DNA of 18,334 nt from Thermoplasmata archaeon (GCA_021797025.1 JAKAAK010000030.1:1-18334); one strand, 5' to 3'. Numbered from the stretch's first letter, positions 5,400 to 12,630 are shown. The notes: a model not told the origin generated them from the letters alone. Made by a program: numbers and translations.

Positions 5400-6149
5400 T
5401 TAATTATAATAAAATAGTTCAACTCTATTACTTTTCCTAGCATTCCTTCCATTAACACCAAAATTAGTATACTCTTTCCGTAAATTTGGTTCTCCAAATA
5501 GATTTAATATGAAATCGTCCTCATTAATATTCAATAGATATTTTCCCTTTATATTTTCCAATAATTTTTTGATTTCAATATAATCATCATCATTTAAATT
5601 GTAATCATATAAATCCTTTATATTATGGTATGGTGGGTCTAAATAGAAGAATGAATCCTCGGAATCGTATTTTTTTATTATTTCCCTATAATCTAAATTT
5701 TCTATTGTCCAGTACTTAATATCATCATAAAATTTGTTTAAGGCCTTATCTATATTTAACAATGTTATACTTTTATTTCTTTTGATGGAATATGAATAAT
5801 TTCTTCCTTCCCCATTGAATGATAAAATGTTCCGGTATAGAAACCTAAAGGCATTCTCCGTATTATCCGGAGTCGGTTCATTATATAAGTTGAACAATTC
5901 CCTAGAATTTATTGCATATGACAATTTCTTAATTATATTATTTTTATTGTGTTTTACCTCATTGAAGAAATTTACTATATTTCCATTGATATCGTTGTAT
6001 ACCTTTATCCTTGCATTTATATTCAATAAAATCTTTCCAGATCCAGAGAATACATCTATTATTGCATTTTTCCCACTTTTATTGATTATTCCTATTATGT
6101 CCTCAAGCATGTAAAATTTCCCACCAGGATATCGTAATAAGGAGTTCAT
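5400..6149 (-). CDS. D12-class (Dam-like) adenine-N6 DNA methyltransferase, orphan
   Basis: A 249-aa alpha-class methylase with motif X YPGGK (7-11), motif I DVFSGSG (32-38) and motif IV FYLDPPYHN (DPPY 171-174). Motif order and spacing match the D12/Dam family, which methylates the N6 of adenine, often in GATC-like sites. It is somewhat short but has every key motif. No nuclease gene is adjacent, so it looks like an orphan or self-protection enzyme. The gene is very AT-rich and full of Asn, Ile and Lys, unlike the genes at the right end of the window, which suggests separate acquisition. It is divergent from the small RHH-like gene at 6243. Its specificity cannot be read from sequence. Confidence 0.88.
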   Translation of the reverse strand: MNSLLRYPGGKFYMLEDIIGIINKSGKNAIIDVFSGSGKILLNINARIKVYNDINGNIVNFFNEVKHNKNNIIKKLSYAINSRELFNLYNEPTPDNTENAFRFLYRNILSFNGEGRNYSYSIKRNKSITLLNIDKALNKFYDDIKYWTIENLDYREIIKKYDSEDSFFYLDPPYHNIKDLYDYNLNDDDYIEIKKLLENIKGKYLLNINEDDFILNLFGEPNLRKEYTNFGVNGRNARKSNRVELFYYN

Positions 6150-6213
6150 AATACCATAGCAAGATCCGAGTAAAATATTCTCATTTTCACATATTTGTAT
6201 GCACTTCTAAAAT

Positions 6214-6222
6214 TTTATAAAT
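6214..6222 (+). promoter_or_regulatory. BoxA for the small RHH-like gene
   Basis: TTTATAAAT is centred about 25 bp before the ATG at 6243. This selects that ATG over the longer open frame beginning at 6195. Confidence 0.6.
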
Positions 6223-6242
6223 GCAGAATTTATAGGTTTATT

Positions 6243-6401
6243 ATGAAGTATACATCCTTGAGAATAGACATCAATACACTTTTACTATTAAAGGAAATTA
6301 AAACCAGGATGGAGAGGGAATACGTCAAGCCATTGTCATTTGATTTTGTCCTGAATAAGATAATAGAGAAGGAAGAGAGGAAGATAGCAATATTGAATTG
6401 A
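6243..6401 (+). CDS. Small RHH-like DNA-binding protein (52 aa)
   Basis: Starting MKYTSLRIDINTLLLLKEIK, the protein has a short N-terminal strand with alternating residues (YTSLRID). A first helix (INTLLLLKEIKTRMERE) and a second helix (SFDFVLNKIIEKEERK) follow. That is the ribbon-helix-helix layout of small archaeal plasmid and virus regulators and antitoxins. The open frame could start at 6195, but the TATA box at 6214-6222 would then lie inside the gene. It is divergent from the adenine methylase, whose expression it might control. The RHH assignment is pattern-based. Confidence 0.68.
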   Translation: MKYTSLRIDINTLLLLKEIKTRMEREYVKPLSFDFVLNKIIEKEERKIAILN

Positions 6402-6500
6402 AATTTATAGTTTAGGCCTTAATTTTTCTATATTATTTTCATGCAATACTGTTTTGCACTTTTCACAGAAAATAACTATTGTTTGCTAAAAACCTAGGTC

Positions 6501-6518
6501 AGTCCAAGAAGTCCAAGA
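6501..6518. repeat. Perfect two-unit 9-bp tandem repeat
   Basis: AGTCCAAGA occurs twice head to tail in the 156-bp gap between the RHH-like gene and the AbrB gene. I see no open frame of note in the gap. It could be a small operator or scar of a duplication. Confidence 0.7.
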
Positions 6519-6557
6519 GAAATGTTGGTTCACACATAGCATTTCTGTGTAGATATC

Positions 6558-6719
6558 TCAATCAATCTTCCTAACTATAACCTCACCATTACTCTCATAA
6601 AATCCAATATGATCCTTTTCACCAACTTTCAGCATTTCAGCGATCTCCTTGGGTAACGTGATTCTTAGCAATGATCCTCTCGAAGATGTTCTTGTGACTG
6701 CGATTAGTTTTTCTGTCAT
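6558..6719 (-). CDS. AbrB/SpoVT-type DNA-binding protein (53 aa)
   Basis: The frame starts MTEKLIAVTRTSSRGSLLRI. It shows the swapped-hairpin pattern: a strand with SSRGSLLRITLP, helix KEIAEMLKVG, then EKDHIGFYESNGEVIVRKI. It is the third AbrB-type gene in 4.2 kb. It is divergent from the AlbA_2 gene at 6813, with 93 bp between start codons. It probably regulates that gene or its own promoter; an antitoxin role is possible but nothing adjacent looks like a classical toxin. Confidence 0.8.
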   Translation of the reverse strand: MTEKLIAVTRTSSRGSLLRITLPKEIAEMLKVGEKDHIGFYESNGEVIVRKID

Positions 6720-6742
6720 TCAGGGGTAATAAGTAGAGTAAG

Positions 6743-6754
6743 TTAAGCTTATAG
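6743..6754 (-). promoter_or_regulatory. Possible BoxA for the AbrB gene at 6558-6719
   Basis: CTATAAGCTTAA (minus strand) is centred about 30 bp before the ATG at 6719. The match is reasonable but weaker than others in the window. Confidence 0.4.
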
Positions 6755-6780
6755 TATATGTGGCAGTGTAAAAGTTCCAA

Positions 6781-6791
6781 TATATTTATTA
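6781..6791 (+). promoter_or_regulatory. BoxA for the AlbA_2 gene
   Basis: TATATTTATTA is centred about 27 bp before the ATG at 6813, predicting a leaderless mRNA. Confidence 0.55.
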
Positions 6792-6812
6792 CCTATCTCG
6801 TGTTAAATAGAT

Positions 6813-8123
6813 ATGCGTATTGAACACTATCTCGGTACTTTGAAGCCAACCTTGGAGGATCTAAAAAAATTTAAAGATATTAGCAACGAAACTATTTTTT
6901 TGGAATTCAAAGGGGAAGTTACTGACAATAATAAGCAAATTTTCAGAATTGTTGGCAGCTTCGCCAACACATTGGGAGGTCTTCTTGTGTTGGGTATAGA
7001 TGATAAAACACATGATGTTATAGGAGTTAAACTAAAAGCTGATACAATTGAAGATTTACTGAATGAGTACATTGAACCAAGCCTTTCTGGACTATATTAT
7101 CTGTTTGAAGTAAAGGTTGACGATGGAAAATATGTCCAACTTATTGATGTAGGGAGCTCTCCATACATCCATGCAATAAAAGAGAAAGAGAAAGATAAAA
7201 ACAAGAATAAATATTATTCGTATTATGTTAGAACAGGTCCTAGTACAAGAAAAATGGACCCAACAGAATTAAACAGAATTGCAAGTCTCAAATCTAATTA
7301 TAACTATAACTTAGAGTACAGAATTAGGGAGTTTAAGATTATGAACACCTTTTTATCAGAAATATTATCTGAAGTTAATATAGATAGGAACAAGGAAATG
7401 AGTAGTAATGACTTGTTTATTTTTGCTGATTTGTTTTCAAAAAATAAAAGTGAGAAAGAATTTTCTGATTTATTCGACACTTCAACATTGGAATCAATGT
7501 ATGAAAAGTATTATCAGTCGAGTATAAAACTTTACATTGAACTATGGAAAGTCAGGTATATACCTCACACAAATCTAACTTACAATGAAGATTATTTGAC
7601 CATTGATCTTTTAAATTCGCTAAAGTTTGCCTTTAATCTTTCAAAGGAAAACGTAGACTTTAACTTGCTTGAAATGATAGAATTGGTACACCCAAGAATT
7701 AGTGAATTTTCAAAACTTGAACCGCCATTAACCGCTATGTCATTTATTTCTATGATGCTAGAATACGCTATAAATGACAATGAAAAACACAAAAAGCTGT
7801 TAAAGAAATTTGATAAGTTTATCTGGCAGAATATTTATAATAACAACAGTAAGACTATTATCAAATTTAATGAACTTCAGAACATATTCCAAAATTTTTT
7901 TAAAGGAGATATCGGCAAACAGCAAGGAGTGAATGAGCTATTTAGGAAATACAAACTCAGATACGAACAATATCTTCATAGTTTTTGCTCCAAAATGTCT
8001 GACCTAATAGTAACCGTAACGCATCTAAGGGATTCTATTTATGAGAGTTTAATGTTACCAGTGCCAATAGATTCGATAGACCACCAATTATTAGAAACTA
8101 GAGAAGACTATTGGTTTTATTGA
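6813..8123 (+). CDS. AlbA_2 (Schlafen-like) domain protein with novel helical C-terminus
   Basis: A 436-aa protein. Residues 25-165 match the AlbA_2/Schlafen N-terminal fold: ETIFLEFKGE (27-36), then FRIVGSFANTLGGLLVLGID (44-63), VIGV, a strand containing VDVG/PYIHA-like residues, and YYVRTGPSTRKMDPTEL. AlbA_2 domains occur in nucleic-acid-binding regulators and in nuclease-like Schlafen proteins, and several defence systems use them. Residues 166-436 are helical, rich in Lys, Asn and Ser, and not recognised. A single-gene transcript from the TATA box at 6781 is likely. It is divergent from an AbrB gene and next to R-M genes, so a defence role is plausible but unproven. The AT-rich composition suggests transfer. 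Confidence 0.75.
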   Translation: MRIEHYLGTLKPTLEDLKKFKDISNETIFLEFKGEVTDNNKQIFRIVGSFANTLGGLLVLGIDDKTHDVIGVKLKADTIEDLLNEYIEPSLSGLYYLFEVKVDDGKYVQLIDVGSSPYIHAIKEKEKDKNKNKYYSYYVRTGPSTRKMDPTELNRIASLKSNYNYNLEYRIREFKIMNTFLSEILSEVNIDRNKEMSSNDLFIFADLFSKNKSEKEFSDLFDTSTLESMYEKYYQSSIKLYIELWKVRYIPHTNLTYNEDYLTIDLLNSLKFAFNLSKENVDFNLLEMIELVHPRISEFSKLEPPLTAMSFISMMLEYAINDNEKHKKLLKKFDKFIWQNIYNNNSKTIIKFNELQNIFQNFFKGDIGKQQGVNELFRKYKLRYEQYLHSFCSKMSDLIVTVTHLRDSIYESLMLPVPIDSIDHQLLETREDYWFY

Positions 8124-8150
8124 GTACATTCTAAGGAAGAAGTTGTATGA

Positions 8151-8355
8151 AAGAAGAGAAAAAGAGGCTACAGAATTAATTTCACGGCAAAAAGTTCTGA
8201 ATATTTTTGGGAACATGGCATAAAAGCAGGTGCAGAAGAATGTGCTGGGAAAATTGAATCTGAGCTTCTGCGGATAAGGGGAAAAAGGGCAAAACATGAA
8301 TAATTCCAAAGGTGGAAAGAAAGAGAATATTGCCTGGTCAAGGCTTGGGCCTTAA
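8151..8355 (+). pseudogene. Decayed small-gene remnant (two overlapping frames)
   Basis: An open stretch from 8151 to 8303 has protein-like composition (starts KKRKRGYRINFTAKSS, ends RIRGKRAKHE) but no start codon and is preceded by a stop. Its end overlaps the ATG of a 19-codon frame (8296-8355, ends WSRLGP) by 8 nt as ATGAATAA. That is the same style of junction as the mini-gene operon at the left end. I read this as the tail of an operon truncated when the upstream DNA was replaced. The rest of the 319-bp gap up to 8442 shows no gene. Confidence 0.4.
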
Positions 8356-8442
8356 AGATTGCATGATGCGCTCCCCCCGTTACGCCTTTTGCATGACTAT
8401 TATATGTTCACTAAGCATTGTATTTACAGTTTCTCTGTTTAA

Positions 8443-9396
8443 TTAACTATGCGGCATTAATTCATTTAATTTCTCAACATCCTTTATTGATTTACAATTA
8501 GAACATTCTCCCTTGATTGAAAAGCCCACATCGTATTTGTTCAACACATCCCGTAATTGCGCTATGATTTTTATATTTTCAGCGCTTATTTCATCTGACT
8601 TTTCCTTCAACTCTAGTAGATTATCCCTAAAATGCTCTATTAGTTCAGGCATAATATCATTCATAAATATCTCGCAAGATTTGTTAGATTTTGAAAAAAA
8701 CATGCCTTTAAAATCACTTCCATGTTGATAGGCCACTGTAAAGTAAGTTATTTCTTCACCCGTATCAGATGGATAGATTTTAATTTCATTATTTTTTAAA
8801 ACAGAGTACATTATTGCATAAAATATCTTATCTATAATATATACTTCATGATCATCTAGCAAATAATTAACCGGCCTGAAATATTTCAGCTTAATATTTA
8901 TCGTATTTTGAACGTAATTAATAATTAGATCATATGAGGATTTTAGGTCTCGTATGTAATTATCTACTTGCAAAGACAATTCCCTGAGATCCTTATAAAA
9001 TGCATATGAACTTAAATGCATGCCTAACCCCCCTTCACATAACGGTTCAATATTATTTGCTATATCCATTTGTGGTACTTCGCTGTTTTGTACTTCATTT
9101 ATGGATATTTTAATTGTGCCATTATAGATCATATCATTTACTTTAGAAATATTGTTTATGATTGCTTTAATACTATTATAAAGACCGCTATAATGTTTTA
9201 AAAGCCATAGCTCTTTTCTATCTTGTAGCTTTTCATCTTTGTCCTTTCTATATTCAAGTGAAACCGTTAAAATAGCCGCAAAAGGACCTGCAATAATAGC
9301 CACAAATTCATAGGCTCTATATATTACACCTGTTATTACACCCATGGTAAATAAAACTATTATAAAGTATTGTAATGGTTTATCCCAAATTTTCAT
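8443..9396 (-). CDS. Membrane-anchored protein of unknown function (317 aa)
   Basis: Two hydrophobic segments lie near the N-terminus (about 8-27 and 29-48) and form a hairpin. A charged linker (YRKDKDEKLQDRKE) and a large helical, probably cytoplasmic, domain of about 265 residues follow. The C-terminal part has a small CSNC knuckle (GECSNCKS). No family is recognised. The ATG overlaps the end of the second tyrosine recombinase gene by 17 nt, so the two are co-translated and may work together. Membrane-anchored helical proteins can be abortive-infection effectors or element-maintenance proteins, but nothing in the sequence decides. AT-rich composition. Confidence 0.72.
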   Translation of the reverse strand: MKIWDKPLQYFIIVLFTMGVITGVIYRAYEFVAIIAGPFAAILTVSLEYRKDKDEKLQDRKELWLLKHYSGLYNSIKAIINNISKVNDMIYNGTIKISINEVQNSEVPQMDIANNIEPLCEGGLGMHLSSYAFYKDLRELSLQVDNYIRDLKSSYDLIINYVQNTINIKLKYFRPVNYLLDDHEVYIIDKIFYAIMYSVLKNNEIKIYPSDTGEEITYFTVAYQHGSDFKGMFFSKSNKSCEIFMNDIMPELIEHFRDNLLELKEKSDEISAENIKIIAQLRDVLNKYDVGFSIKGECSNCKSIKDVEKLNELMPHS

Positions 9397-10087
9397 AGTT
9401 TATCTGCTCCATATATCTTGATGTGTCCATTCCGGTTATCTGTGTATAAATCGATGTGATAAATATAGAAGAATGTGCCATCCATTCCTGGAGTACGTTC
9501 AAGGGAACTCCAGAGAGGACTGCAGCCACAGCGAAGGTATGCCTGAATTTATGGGGATGTACCCTAAACCCAAGCTCCCTCTCTAATTTCTTCATATATA
9601 AATTAACAGCTCCCCTAGTCATCGGAAATAAAGGATCCTTTGATTTGATATCTATATGGGTCGAAAGCAAATAGGAGGTGAACTCATTTCTGAATTCAGG
9701 GAACAACGGCAAAACTCTCTGTGGAAGCTTTCCCGACGCTGATTTCTTTTTTAATGTGTTCAAGGTTACTGTGCCAATATCCAAATTTATGTCAGCTGGC
9801 CTTAATCCGTATGAATTTATTTCTTTGTACAATACCCCGCCTTTTCCAATGGCCTGGCCTCTGTGGTATGGGACTATCTCCTCTATCCTGGCTCCTGTAT
9901 ATAGGAGAGCCTTCATGAGGAAATAATATCTCCTGTGATACATTTCATGGGTCCTGTTGTTGATCATCCTATTTTTTACTGAATCGAATATCAAATTCAA
10001 TTCCTCATTTGTAAAAAATTCTATTTTCAGGCCGGGCTTCATCGATTGGATCTTCATGTTTTTATTGAATGATACAGGCAAACTCAT
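9380..10087 (-). CDS. Compact tyrosine recombinase (second, XerA-like)
   Basis: All active-site residues are present (numbered from the ATG at 10102): Arg72 (TGARIEE), Lys in NTLKKKSASGK (118-125), His184-x-x-Arg187 (HPHKFRHTF), His210 (EWMAHSS) and Tyr219 (TSIYTQ). Only about 50 residues precede the catalytic domain, so the usual SAM-like arm-binding domain is reduced. An ATG at 10102 is possible, but the TATA box at 10106-10115 would be only 4 bp away. The ATG at 10087 (MSLPVSFNK) fits a leaderless start. A later ATG (MKIQSMK) is another option. It is translationally coupled to the membrane protein downstream. It may invert or resolve DNA rather than integrate the element. Candidate sites are the repeats at 10089-10212. 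Confidence 0.88.
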   Translation of the reverse strand: MSLPVSFNKNMKIQSMKPGLKIEFFTNEELNLIFDSVKNRMINNRTHEMYHRRYYFLMKALLYTGARIEEIVPYHRGQAIGKGGVLYKEINSYGLRPADINLDIGTVTLNTLKKKSASGKLPQRVLPLFPEFRNEFTSYLLSTHIDIKSKDPLFPMTRGAVNLYMKKLERELGFRVHPHKFRHTFAVAAVLSGVPLNVLQEWMAHSSIFITSIYTQITGMDTSRYMEQINYENLG

Positions 10088-10088
10088 A

Positions 10089-10102
10089 ACTATACAATTC
10101 AT
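10089..10102. repeat. Direct repeat ACTATACAATTCAT, copy 1
   Basis: A 14-bp motif at the predicted transcription start and first codons of the second recombinase. It is identical to 10185-10198, 96 bp away. It may be a recombinase core/accessory site or an autoregulatory operator. Confidence 0.8.
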
Positions 10103-10105
10103 TAT

Positions 10106-10115
10106 TATTTAAATA
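10106..10115 (-). promoter_or_regulatory. BoxA for the recombinase-membrane protein operon
   Basis: TATTTAAATA is centred about 23 bp before the ATG at 10087. Its position places the transcription start within repeat copy 1. Confidence 0.6.
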
Positions 10116-10184
10116 CTTTTTTGTAAACCAATTTTCCTTCAGGTTGGAATCTATATAAACGCTGATAATATATTCAGGGTCAAG

Positions 10185-10212
10185 ACTATACAATTCATAT
10201 CTTTTGTATAGT
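10185..10212. repeat. ACTATACAA inverted repeat including direct-repeat copy 2
   Basis: ACTATACAA (10185-10193) and TTGTATAGT (10204-10212) are perfect 9-bp inverted arms with a 10-bp spacer (TTCATATCTT). The left arm with its spacer start forms copy 2 of the 14-bp direct repeat. Paired 9- to 11-bp inverted arms around a short spacer resemble tyrosine-recombinase core sites, though the spacer is longer than the usual 6-8 bp. Confidence 0.8.
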
Positions 10213-10301
10213 TTCAGAATAATTGATAATTATTTTTATTCGCCATCAATTTATAAAAGATTTAAGGGCATTTTTCAAGGCGTGGATACATAATAGACCA
10301 T

Positions 10302-11039
10302 TCATTTTAATATCTCCCCATTCAAAGAATATGTATAGGCTCTCCCGTCTGTTGGTTTCGGCATTCTAATTATTAATTTTTTTTCCACAAGAGAATCCAG
10401 AATGCTTTGATACGCCCTTAGGGTCATATCAATATTATGATTTGCCCGAAGATCCTCACGGATTTCCGTGCTAGTTCTGGATCCATTTTTGATAGATTCC
10501 AGAACAAGTTTTTCCGTATTTTTAAGATGCCATTTGAGAAAGTCAGGCTCTTCACCTTTTTTGCTCCCAAGCAATTCCTGGATAATCCGTTCATAGGTCC
10601 TCCTGCGTCCGGTATAATGGATTTCGTCCCACATTTGGAGCTTATGTCTGAGATCTTCGGAGATCTGAATGGATACTTTTCGATCCCTCAGCCTTCGCCA
10701 ACTTTCCCGGACTGACAGAGAAAATTTGTCTAGGAATGCAGGCACATAATATTTTATAAAGGCATCTGCTGCAATATCATGAAGTGCTTCTTCTGGGATA
10801 CTGTTTGATTCTTTCCCAAGTTCCTCTATTATATTCGATTTTTCGGAAAGATAATCGAAGCCATATGTACTCCAATCTCTCTCGACTAGTTCTTCATTCA
10901 TTTCCTCCAGCGTCCCTTTTAGATCGTCTTCGTTTTGTATTTCATATATCCCCTTGTCAAAAAAAACTTCGGCATCGTTGTTTCCGGCGCTTTCCATATA
11001 TTCTTTCAATTTTTCCTCTCTTTCTTTTTGTGTTTCCAT
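10302..11039 (-). CDS. RHH plus winged-helix transcriptional regulator (245 aa)
   Basis: A three-part protein. The acidic helical N-terminus (1-115) ends in SVRESWRRLRDR. A ribbon-helix-helix segment (about 120-158) has strand KVSIQIS and helices EDLRHKLQMWDEIHY and RTYERIIQELLG. A C-terminal winged helix (about 172-240) contains STEIREDLRANHNI, RAYQSILDSLVEKKL and a wing DGRAYTYSLN. Two DNA-binding modules in one chain suggest a regulator or plasmid-partition-like factor. The TATA box at 11060-11068 lies about 25 bp before the ATG, so the message is probably leaderless. It sits between the antirestriction gene and the second recombinase, with independent promoters on each side. Confidence 0.78.
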   Translation of the reverse strand: METQKEREEKLKEYMESAGNNDAEVFFDKGIYEIQNEDDLKGTLEEMNEELVERDWSTYGFDYLSEKSNIIEELGKESNSIPEEALHDIAADAFIKYYVPAFLDKFSLSVRESWRRLRDRKVSIQISEDLRHKLQMWDEIHYTGRRRTYERIIQELLGSKKGEEPDFLKWHLKNTEKLVLESIKNGSRTSTEIREDLRANHNIDMTLRAYQSILDSLVEKKLIIRMPKPTDGRAYTYSLNGEILK

Positions 11040-11059
11040 AATACATAATTCTATAATAA

Positions 11060-11068
11060 TATTTAAAC
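11060..11068 (-). promoter_or_regulatory. BoxA for the RHH-wHTH regulator
   Basis: GTTTAAATA (minus strand) is centred about 25 bp before the ATG at 11039, an ideal spacing for a leaderless start. Confidence 0.6.
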
Positions 11069-11095
11069 TTTGCTACGTTATTTAGAATTAAGAAT

Positions 11096-11104
11096 AAAAA
11101 AAAG
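11096..11104 (-). terminator. Oligo-T terminator after the ArdC-like gene
   Basis: Nine consecutive T on the minus strand, 16 bp past the stop codon at 11120, in an AT-rich context. Archaeal RNA polymerase terminates at such runs. The next gene has its own promoter just downstream, so a transcription boundary here makes sense. Confidence 0.55.
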
Positions 11105-11119
11105 TTATTTATTTATTTT

Positions 11120-12469
11120 TCAGTTTTTTGATTGTTTCTCTTTCTCTTTAATTGCGTGGTTGACAGACCAAAGAAACTCAAAAATGGAATCCGTTGTCCA
11201 ATTATGTTTTGTGTATTCAGTAATTTTTTTCTCAGCTGATTTCAATTGTTTTAAACTGGCATCGTCTATGCCATTGGGAAGATATTTATCTACTACCCCC
11301 CATTGACCCTCATTTATATAAGAGCGATCAACATAGAATATTCCGTCTTTCGAAGTATGCCCTCTTAAATCTCTAGAGGTTATTTTGTCTTTCTCCTGCC
11401 CCGTATAGTCTTTCAATATTGAATCTATATTATTTATAATTGACCTTGCATTGTTCATGCATCTGTCTATATTCTCCTTGCCGAATTTATGATCCTTTTC
11501 GGAGTTGAGCCAGCCTTTGATATATGCTGAAGAATCATTCTTGAAGTCAAAGCCATAATGGCTTCCAACAAGGTATGTTGACAGTTCGGCTTCTCCTTCC
11601 GCTATTCCCCTCGGTATTTTCCTGTCCAGGTGGAGTAAATTGGCATGGCTCATTTCATGAATTAGAGTGTGGAGAGCCTCTACATTCTCGCCTGGGACTT
11701 TCATGACACGAATCATTGTCTCGTCTCCACTATGTGCCGTATATCCTCTGGCATTGGGAGTGGGGGCTTCCACAACCTTATAATGCTTCCCTGCGAGTTC
11801 CTTCAGGGCAGAATACAACGTTGTGGCCTTTATATTATCTGCTTCTGGTTTTTCTTTGCCAGGTACCCGCGGTTTCATCTCCGTCGTCATAGGTGATCTC
11901 CTTTCACTTACTTCTGGTCTTTCCGTGCCTGGTGCCGGCACCGTCTGGGATATATCATATACTGATCCTGTACCGAATGCATGGGTACTGCCCGTTCCAT
12001 TAATGTTGAATTTTTCTGATATAAGCCGGTCTATTTCTGCATCGTCAAGGCCTTCTTCCCTTTTTTTCTCAATGAACTCCTTTACCTCCCCAGGGATTGC
12101 TTTTCTCGGGATCCCGATAGGATAGAGGACATCCAGGGCCTTCGGGTCATTCTTTAGTTTCCTCCCGAAATAATTCCAGTCCGGTTTTGACCGGACTATG
12201 GTTGCATCCGGATCCTGATGAGCGATTAACATGGCGTTATAGGGAGAAAACCTACCTATTAATCCTGAATATCTCCTCATTTCTAAGAGAAGTTGATCCA
12301 CGTCTGTAACCGAGTCTAGGTGATCGAGGATTGACCATGCCTCTTTTTCTAAGCTTCCAGCACTGGGTGGGATCCTTTTTAATTTGGTTCCATGCACCTT
12401 GGAATCTTCTATTCTGACTCTCTTCTTCTCTCCATCCTTATTTTTCTTTGTTATCCATCTATTAGACAT
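11120..12469 (-). CDS. ArdC-like antirestriction protein (ssDNA-binding domain plus zinc metallopeptidase)
   Basis: A 449-aa protein. Residues 42-120 resemble the ArdC N-terminal ssDNA-binding domain: a helix, then GRFSPYNAMLIAHQDPDATI, then W/F-GRKLKNDPKALDVLYP. A Pro/Ser/Gly-rich linker (155-210) follows. The second domain is a zinc metallopeptidase with HEMSH (271-275) and a downstream Glu in GIAEGEAELSTYLVG (293/295), the usual HExxH-plus-Glu site. ArdC proteins of conjugative plasmids coat incoming single-stranded DNA and protect it from host restriction. Here the protein would shield the element after entry. The C-terminal 130 residues are element-specific. A 160-bp gap with a hairpin separates it from the ATPase operon, and an oligo-T terminator follows. 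The antirestriction role comes from the family. Confidence 0.82.
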   Translation of the reverse strand: MSNRWITKKNKDGEKKRVRIEDSKVHGTKLKRIPPSAGSLEKEAWSILDHLDSVTDVDQLLLEMRRYSGLIGRFSPYNAMLIAHQDPDATIVRSKPDWNYFGRKLKNDPKALDVLYPIGIPRKAIPGEVKEFIEKKREEGLDDAEIDRLISEKFNINGTGSTHAFGTGSVYDISQTVPAPGTERPEVSERRSPMTTEMKPRVPGKEKPEADNIKATTLYSALKELAGKHYKVVEAPTPNARGYTAHSGDETMIRVMKVPGENVEALHTLIHEMSHANLLHLDRKIPRGIAEGEAELSTYLVGSHYGFDFKNDSSAYIKGWLNSEKDHKFGKENIDRCMNNARSIINNIDSILKDYTGQEKDKITSRDLRGHTSKDGIFYVDRSYINEGQWGVVDKYLPNGIDDASLKQLKSAEKKITEYTKHNWTTDSIFEFLWSVNHAIKEKEKQSKN

Positions 12470-12604
12470 CTTTTCACCCTTGTTATTTTTCTAAATTTTT
12501 CTGTTTTTTGCCCCCTGGTTATAATTATATGGTATATAGGAAACTGTTGTTGTTAAATATATCCGTTTTTTAATAGAAACATTGGATTTTACGATGTCTC
12601 TATC

Positions 12605-12630
12605 TCCGGATATGGGGGCGGATATCTGGA
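12605..12630. other. Imperfect hairpin TCCGGATAT / ATATCTGGA after the ATPase operon
   Basis: Nine-base arms with a single mismatch flank a GC-rich 8-base loop (GGGGGCGG), directly at the end of the ATPase gene. On the minus-strand RNA it could stabilise the long operon's 3' end or attenuate read-through into the antirestriction gene. No T run follows, so a simple terminator is unlikely. Confidence 0.45.
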
